A stretch of DNA of 64,000 nt from Lucinisca nassula. Lineage: Eukaryota; Mollusca; Bivalvia; Lucinida; Lucinidae. Under the pieces are notes generated by a model. It saw only the letters and a list, made by a program, of their open reading frames with translations, was not told the DNA's origin and made no database searches. The position numbers and the translations under genes are program-made. Positions within the stretch are counted from its first letter, which is position 1. Every line of letters begins with the position of its first letter. The stretch covers positions 120,776,045-120,840,044 of the forward strand of contig OY757024.1 in assembly GCA_963580285.1 (NCBI GenBank), read 5' to 3'. Shown here piece after piece: positions 58,440-64,000 of the stretch.

Positions 58440-58685
58440 TCTCGAATTTATCGTAGTAATTTTTTCTCTGGTTCTATAGAAATGGCATTTACAGAATGAT
58501 CGGTACGTCGACGTGCCAGTGGAAGAAAATGTCAGGTTTTTAGGCTGAAGATCATTGATGAGGCCTAATTGGCGAAACTAGCTAGTCTGGCCCAGAAAAT
58601 ATATACACTCCATATTCTTTGGTTCTATGGTGTATTCCTTGCTTCCAAAGGATAACCCTTTTATAGAACATATTACTTTTTCTAC
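58440..58685 (+). mobile_element. Decayed hammerhead-bearing element
   Basis: Shares the region after the hammerhead (CAGAAAATATATACACTCC, GGATAACCCTTTTATAGAAC) with the tandem at 59.5-59.96 kb. Confidence 0.6.
58549..58593 (+). ncRNA. Degenerate hammerhead motif
   Basis: Core reads TTGATGA instead of CTGATGA, stem II has lost a base (GGCC/GGC), and stem I pairing is weakened (AGATCA against TGGCCC). GAAA and the 3-bp stem III remain. Loss of the core C makes catalysis unlikely. Confidence 0.7.
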
Positions 58686-59224
58686 GATAACGTTCGTTAT
58701 TAGCTCTAGTTTATAGTATGCGTTTTGTGTGCCCTACGTACATCATTTACAGTTTGCAGCACGTCAGATTATCAAATATATAAGAAACGTAGATTTTGAA
58801 GTCATACCAGACATATTTACTACAGAGAAGCGTCTATTATAGATGAAGTTCCATTCTACAAGTTCGACTGTCTTTTTCATCAATAGATAGGATGTTTTGT
58901 TCTGATATGGCCAGACTTTGATATGAATATAACAAAAATAAATTTTGCAAAAATAAAAGTGCAAAAATTGGTCCGCGTTGCTAGCATCCAAAACATAAAA
59001 ATACCCATACCAGCACAAATGAGTATCTACTTTCGAAACTTCATATTCATAACCAGGTTTACATATAGTGGCCAATGCAAGTCATTGTGCAATGTATGTG
59101 GGGTGGGGCTCAACTCTTAACAAGCCATGACCTCACAATAATCCACAGCCTACCCAAAAAGAGTCATTTTGGTCCAACTACTGGCATGAGCGTTAATAAA
59201 TAATGATGTAACAAAATGTTAAGT

Positions 59225-59430
59225 AACAAAGCGAACTACGTGGTGATGGATATATTGAAAATAGAAATCATCAGGAACTGACACCAAATGAATCCCAAAT
59301 CCTTCCAATAATATCACTTGGAAAAGAAGTTGAAATATTGAGTGAAGACAATAAATAAAACATACTACCACCAAACCGAGCCAGCAGCTCTTTCCAAAAC
59401 AGGCGGTGACTCATAGCTGTACATTACTTC
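59225..59430 (-). repeat. Second family A-like subfamily, inverted copy
   Basis: Inverse of part of 35,071-35,354, including the complement of TGATTTCTATTTTCAA-like 3' sequence and GGATTTGGGATTCATTTGG. Confidence 0.5.
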
Positions 59431-59574
59431 ATCATGTCTCAACAACATCAATCTCCATCCTATATTAGACACGCCAATGTACTATTTCGTGGTCACGCTA
59501 CATCATAGTGTAGATTATATTTTCTTGTCCTTAGGGATCATTGATTCCATTGTGAAAATTTTGAAAATATCTGA

Positions 59575-59620
59575 GGGTCACTGATGAGGCCTAATTGGCC
59601 GAAACTAGCTAGTCTGGCCC
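59575..59620 (+). ncRNA. Hammerhead ribozyme 1 of the tandem
   Basis: Stem I: GGGTCA with TGGCCC (one G-U pair). Core CTGATGA. Stem II: GGCC/GGCC, loop TAATT. Then GAA A. Stem III: ACT/AGT, loop AGCT. Cleavage expected after C59614. All core bases are intact. Confidence 0.9.
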
Positions 59621-59835
59621 AGAAAATATGTACTTTCTATATTTTTCAGTTATGTGGTTAATTCTATGCCTCCAAGGGATAACCCTTTCATAGAACATAT
59701 TTAACTACACTACAGCTGGTGTGTGGGAATGTGTAGCGGCGGTAAAACGTCTCCCTGCCCTACATCATAGTGTAGATTATATTTTCTTGTCCTTTGGGAT
59801 CATTGATTCCATTGTGGAATTTTGAAAACATCTGA

Positions 59836-59881
59836 GGGTCACTGATGAGGCCTAATTGGCCGAAACTAGCAAGTCTGGCTC
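59836..59881 (+). ncRNA. Hammerhead ribozyme 2 of the tandem
   Basis: Same structure as its partner 261 bp upstream. Stem I has two G-U wobbles (GGGTCA with TGGCTC), and the stem III loop is AGCA. The core is intact; cleavage expected after C59875. Confidence 0.85.
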
Positions 59882-60149
59882 AGAAAATATGTACACTCCA
59901 TATTTTCTAGTTCTGTGGTGTATTCTATGCTTCCAAGGGATAACCCTTTCATAGAACATATTTGTTATTATCAACATGTGCAACTACAAGAGGAAGTTTA
60001 TGTAGATATATAAGGTTGGATATAATCACAAACAGTGCAAACAAAATAATTGAAAAACTAAGCGCTTTCGGCTTCTTCAGAGTTTTTAACATCTGAAATC
60101 TATTCACATGTGTGAAAAAGACTCAAAAAAAGTTAAAAAGGGCATAATA

Positions 60150-60690
60150 GTAGAAGTAAAACAAAGATCAGGAATCGGTACAATTAACTTACACCACCCA
60201 TCAAAGACATCAAAGGGAAAGAAACACAAACACGAATCGACCAGACAATAATGGAAACCTAAACATAGGAAGGCCAAAAGGACAGTTACTTTCCCACAAA
60301 ATGGCCTAATGGCCATCCAAAATAAAAAGACACATGTCAAACACACAGTAAGTGACAAACAATAACATAAATAAACCGCCACAGAAGAACCGCCTTGGAA
60401 CGGTTAATGGAAAGGAATTCCATCAGGGATGGAAAGTATTCCATTGGGGGGCTTAAATCGATTTTACGTGGCCACAATCCTCGCCCTTACTTCCGTAGCG
60501 GTAGACATTAATTTTGTTTAGTCCGCTTGAAGGCTTCCTAACTCAACAGTGTAACATCTCCGAGAACATACAAATCCAAAAGCCACTGAGATGAAACAAG
60601 GTAGAGGACTCAACAGTATCCAACAACAGAAATACTGGAGCAAAAGAAAACCAACAGTTAGACTCCGAGGGGCCCGACCAAAGACGGAGC
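60150..60690 (-). repeat. Family A, long copy
   Basis: Anchored end AGTAGAAGTAAAACAAAG at about 60,150, running to GGGGCCCGACCAAAGACGG near 60,685. One of the longest minus-strand copies, about 540 bp. Confidence 0.75.
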
Positions 60691-60809
60691 ATCATAAAAC
60701 TGAAAATATATACATTAACTGTGGAAAATTAGAATTTTAAAGAATTATATAAAGACGCCCTTTTCGCGAACATCTTCGGTCTTTATATAACTCTTTGATT
60801 TTCTATATA

Positions 60810-61090
60810 CCGTATTCGCCCTATTTACCGCACATGCCCCTATAAGCATAATTTCAAAGCTTTTCAAAAACATTGTTTTGACAGTGCTTCCACTTTAAAG
60901 CTCTCAAAGAAAATTAAAATTTTCTGTCAGAAATCACGATTTCAACAGTGATATCAAAGCGTTCGTGTTATTTTGGCGGTTCCTTTTTTCGAACCGGGTG
61001 TGCGCTTATTAGATAGATTTTTCCTATCGCTTTTTTCTTGCTATTTTGAAAAAAACTAAGCACACAGTGCGGTAAATTGGGCAAATACGG
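60810..61090. mobile_element. 281-bp MITE with CCGTATT terminal repeats
   Basis: Left end CCGTATTCGCCCTATTTACC, inverted right end CCGTATTTGCCCAATTTACC; arms extend through GCAC. Flanked by TA (possibly TATA) on both sides, a Tc1/mariner-like duplication. No transposase. Confidence 0.75.
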
Positions 61091-61104
61091 TATATATATT
61101 ATAT

Positions 61105-61290
61105 AGAAAATCAAAAAGTCCGATATCGCCACAATAATATATTTTTACCAAGCTTCTACTGCAGTTTCCCTGTTTTGACACATAAAAATTTACATGGCAA
61201 CAATACGTAAATAAAAAAAGTCCGATATCGCCACACAATGCTTTATTATTTAGTAGACTTCTACCGCGGTTTCACTGTTGTAGAAGTATA
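61105..61290 (+). repeat. ~103-bp direct duplication
   Basis: AAGTCCGATATCGCCACA followed by CTTCTAC and CAGTTTCCCTG-type words occurs twice about 103 bp apart, with divergence. Confidence 0.55.
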
Positions 61291-62210
61291 TATATGAGAA
61301 ACAAAGTAAAGCACGATACAGGAAATAAAATAAATGAATTAGCGTACAAAAAATATACACCTTGTATAAATAAGTTTGGTTAGGACTTAACAAGTGATCA
61401 CACTAAGCCATCTTCACAAAACTGTTTTTGCACCCATAAAACATCCCAGTTTTGTGTTACTTAAAACACACATGCTTGTATTTCGAAACGTGTTCTATTT
61501 TACACACATTAATAGTCACGGGATCGTTTACAAGAACCATGATAGTGAGGAGAAATTTTGAGGACAAGATGTAATGGCCGCTTTGTGGACAAGCTCAGAG
61601 CAGCAACATTTAGCTGAAGTTATCAATGGCACTCAACACTTTCGATATGATATAATTTACTTAATTGTAACCAATCACGACATATATATAAGGTCTAGGA
61701 AATAGACATTAACCGCTGAACAAGCAGCATACTCCAAAATTAATAATTTTACCATTATTTACTGCCGATTTACTTATTCTAGATCAGTGATTTACCAGAA
61801 TAAGTCTCAGCAATCATCTGCCAGGAGGTGGTTTTAAGTGATGGCGATAGTGCTTACAGAACCCTGGCACTGGTATCGAGGTTATTCAATGCCGTAGTGT
61901 CAAGTGAAAGATTTCGAACAAGATGTCATTTGGCTTGGCTTTTAAGTAAGTACTTTTGTGCAATGAACTAAATGAGCAGAAGTCAGCTTTATTTTAAGAA
62001 GCTCGAGAAATTGCATGCAAAAGCCAATCAGATCACTGAAAACTGCATTGTAGGGCGGGAAAATTCGTAATGCCCATCATTTCTTCGAAAAGACGGGGAT
62101 TAAACAATATCCTTAAAACTCTTCCAGTTTCCACAGCTTTTAGATACCGTGCATTCAATGTTAAAGTGATAAAATTGTGTAAAGGGATACACCTCAAGGA
62201 TATTTTGTAT
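61291..62210. other. No gene recognised
   Basis: AT-rich sequence without supported genes or repeats. Confidence 0.45.
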
Positions 62211-62880
62211 TTTAGGGCCCCGCAATTTTTTTTGCGGGTGTCCTATAATAATCACCCGGTCTGTCCGTCCGTCTCTCTGACCGTCTGTCTGTCTGTCTGT
62301 CCCCATTTTTCATGTTTTGTCTTAATAACTAAAAAACCGTTTAAGGTATCAACTTTAAACATAAGGTCGCAGTAACATTACACAATTTCATTGCAAGTTA
62401 CGTAACTCTAGCTTCAGTATTTGCAGATTTATGGCCCTTTGAAAAAATCAAAATTTCAGCTTTTCTTCGTCTTTTTTCATCATAATTTCAAAACTGATAT
62501 AGATATCCAAATGAAACTTGCTGTAGTTATTTACAGTGATAATACACATATGTGAAGCAAAGTCCAACAACTGTAGCTAAAATATATTTTGACATCTGTC
62601 TTTTTATCCATCCATCTGCCCAGCAATTTTTTCATAAATTTCTTAATAACTTGCAAACCCTGGAACACATGAACATCAAACTTTACACATAAGATCACAA
62701 CAGCAATATGCAGTATTATACCAAGTTACATTATTCCAGCCACAAAGTTTTTAGAGTTATGGCCCTTTATTTAATTCATATTTCTGTCATTTTTATTTTT
62801 TTTCTCTTAAGTTCAAAACCATTATGGATATTTTAATGCAATCTCCTGTACTCACATGTTTTACATAGACTTATATAGTA
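62211..62880 (+). repeat. Dispersed repeat with (GTCT)n microsatellite
   Basis: ATAATCACCCGGTCTGTCC leads into a GTCC/GTCT run at about 62,260-62,302. Two weakly similar stretches follow (CTTAATAACTAAAAAACC near 62,320 and CTTAATAACTTGCAAACC near 62,641), suggesting diverged tandem units leading into the 166-bp array. Confidence 0.5.
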
Positions 62881-64000
62881 AAAACCTTTAAAAATCTTCT
62901 TCTCTGAAACTGCAAGGCCCAGATCTTTCATATTTGGTATGAAGCTTCATCTAGGGGACCTCTACCAAGATTGTTCAAATTATGGCCCTGGGGTCAAAAT
63001 GGCCCCACCCCGTGGCCCACATGTCTTACATAGACCTATATAGGAAAAAAACGTTGAAAATCTTTTTCTCTGAAACGACAAGGCCAAGGTCTTTCATATT
63101 TGGTATGAAGCTTCATCTAGGGGACCTCTACCAAGATTGTTCAAATTATAGCTCTGGGGCAAAAAATGGCCCTGCCCCGGGGCCCACATGTAACACATAG
63201 ACTTATATAGGGAAAACCTTTAAAAATCTTCTCCTCTGAAACCACAAGTTCGAAGTCTTTCATATTTGGTATGAAGCTTCATCTAGGGGACCTCTACTGA
63301 GATTGTTCAAATTATGGCCCTAGGGCCAAAAATGGCCCCACCCCGGGCCGACATGTTTTACATAGGCTTATATAGGGAAAACATTTAAAAATCTTCTTCT
63401 CTGAAACCTCAAGGTCCAGGTCTTTTATATTTGGTGTGGAGCTTCATCTAGGGGCCCCCTACCAAGATTGTTCGAATTATAGCCCTGGGACCAAAAATGG
63501 CCCCGCCCTAGGGGCCACATGTTTCACATAGGCTTATATAAGGAAAACCTTTAAAAATCTTCTTCTCTGAAACCACAAGTCTGAGGTCTTTCATATTTGG
63601 TATGAAGCTTCATCTAGGGAATCTCTACCGAGATTTTCAAATTATGGCCCTGGGGCCAAAAATGGCCCCGACCCGGGGCCCACATGTTTTACATCTAGGC
63701 TTATATAGGGAAAAGCCGTTAAAAATCTTCCTCTCTGAAACCACAAGGCCCAGGTCTTTTATATTTGGTATGAAGCTTCATCTAGGGGACCCCTACCAAG
63801 ATTGTTCAAATTATAGACCTGGGGCCAAAAATGGCCCTGCCCCAGGGCCCACATGTTTTACATAGGCTTATATAGGGAAAACCTTTAAAAATATTCTTCT
63901 CTGAAACCACAAGTCTGAGGTCTTTCATATTTGCTATGCAGCTTCATCTAGGAGACTTCTACCAAGATTGTTCAAATTATGGCCCTCGGACCAAAAATGG
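62881..64000 (+). repeat. 166-bp tandem repeat array (runs off the right edge)
   Basis: ATATTTGG or its variant recurs at 62,931, 63,096, 63,262, 63,427, 63,593, 63,761 and 63,927, a period of 165-168 bp. Units contain CTCTGAAACCACAAGG, GAAGCTTCATCTAGGGGAC, TTCAAATTATGGCCCTGGGG, CCCACATGTTTTACATAG and CTTATATAGGGAAAACC. Open frames reading KLHLGD and similar are by-products of the repeat; the period is not a multiple of three. Confidence 0.9.

Larger units (their letters stand above)
59498..59963 (+). mobile_element. Tandem hammerhead retrozyme-like element
   Basis: About 1.8 direct copies of a 262-bp unit: TACATCATAGTGTAG starts at 59,499 and 59,761. Each unit has a hammerhead, and the units are very similar. 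There is no reading frame. Known animal retrozymes are tandem non-coding units of a few hundred base pairs with type I hammerheads; cleavage at both sites would release a 261-nt RNA (59,615-59,875) suited to circularisation. Confidence 0.8.

Noticed and set aside
62982..63865. Frames reading KLHLGD repeatedly as a repeat protein
   Set aside because: Period of about 166 bp shifts the frame in each unit; they follow from the tandem DNA repeat.

Overview
The window looks like intergenic or intronic DNA from an animal, most plausibly a bivalve mollusc (inference from overall character, not a database match). It is AT-rich and packed with interspersed and tandem repeats. The only long reading frames belong to retroelements. 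There are no bacterial operons, ribosome binding sites or rRNA genes, and I recognise no intact host protein-coding gene. The only host-like coding trace is a decayed collagen triple-helix exon at about 9.23-9.44 kb. Boundaries of repeats were placed by eye and are usually good to about 10-20 bases; the LTR, TSD, hammerhead and CDS coordinates are exact.

Layout. 1-13.2 kb: copies of a 3'-anchored dispersed repeat (called family A), two copies of a 1.46 kb duplicated block (about 0.5-1.96 and 10.96-12.42 kb), a three-unit tandem array of a 1.33 kb segment (3.46-8.04 kb) whose middle unit took up a hammerhead-ribozyme element, foldback elements, the collagen relic, a Penelope-like (PLE) reverse transcriptase relic split by a family A insertion, and a SINE-like element nested in a tRNA-derived SINE. 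13.25-33.23 kb: a tandem satellite of about 200 monomers of roughly 77 bp (16.65-32.72 kb, with decayed outliers at 14.2-15.2 kb). The whole tract is bracketed by two direct copies of a 0.5-0.6 kb repeat and interrupted by a TA-flanked pogo/mariner-type MITE. 35.36-45.91 kb: a complete, very young LTR retrotransposon with 2,552-bp LTRs, a perfect 5-bp target duplication and one 1,532-codon gag-pol frame. 46-51.9 kb: SINE-like copies, more family A and minor tandem repeats. 51.9-57.2 kb: a LINE ORF2 cut off in its RT domain, a second TA-flanked MITE, a simple-sequence tract and a LINE 3' end. 57.7-60 kb: a PLE relic, one decayed hammerhead and a tandem pair of well-formed hammerheads 261 bp apart. 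60-64 kb: family A, a small MITE, and a 166-bp tandem array running off the right edge.

Two systems deserve attention. First, the LTR element carries integrase upstream of reverse transcriptase, although its RT and integrase are Ty3/gypsy-like, and its capsid region resembles the vertebrate SCAN domain. These are the hallmarks of the Gmr1-like group, first described from cod and other deuterostomes. Second, hammerhead ribozymes occur at four places. Two lie in a direct tandem that would release a 261-nt RNA, the architecture of animal retrozymes, and pairing is preserved between copies despite base changes. PLE reverse transcriptase relics of the kind thought to mobilise such elements lie in the same window.
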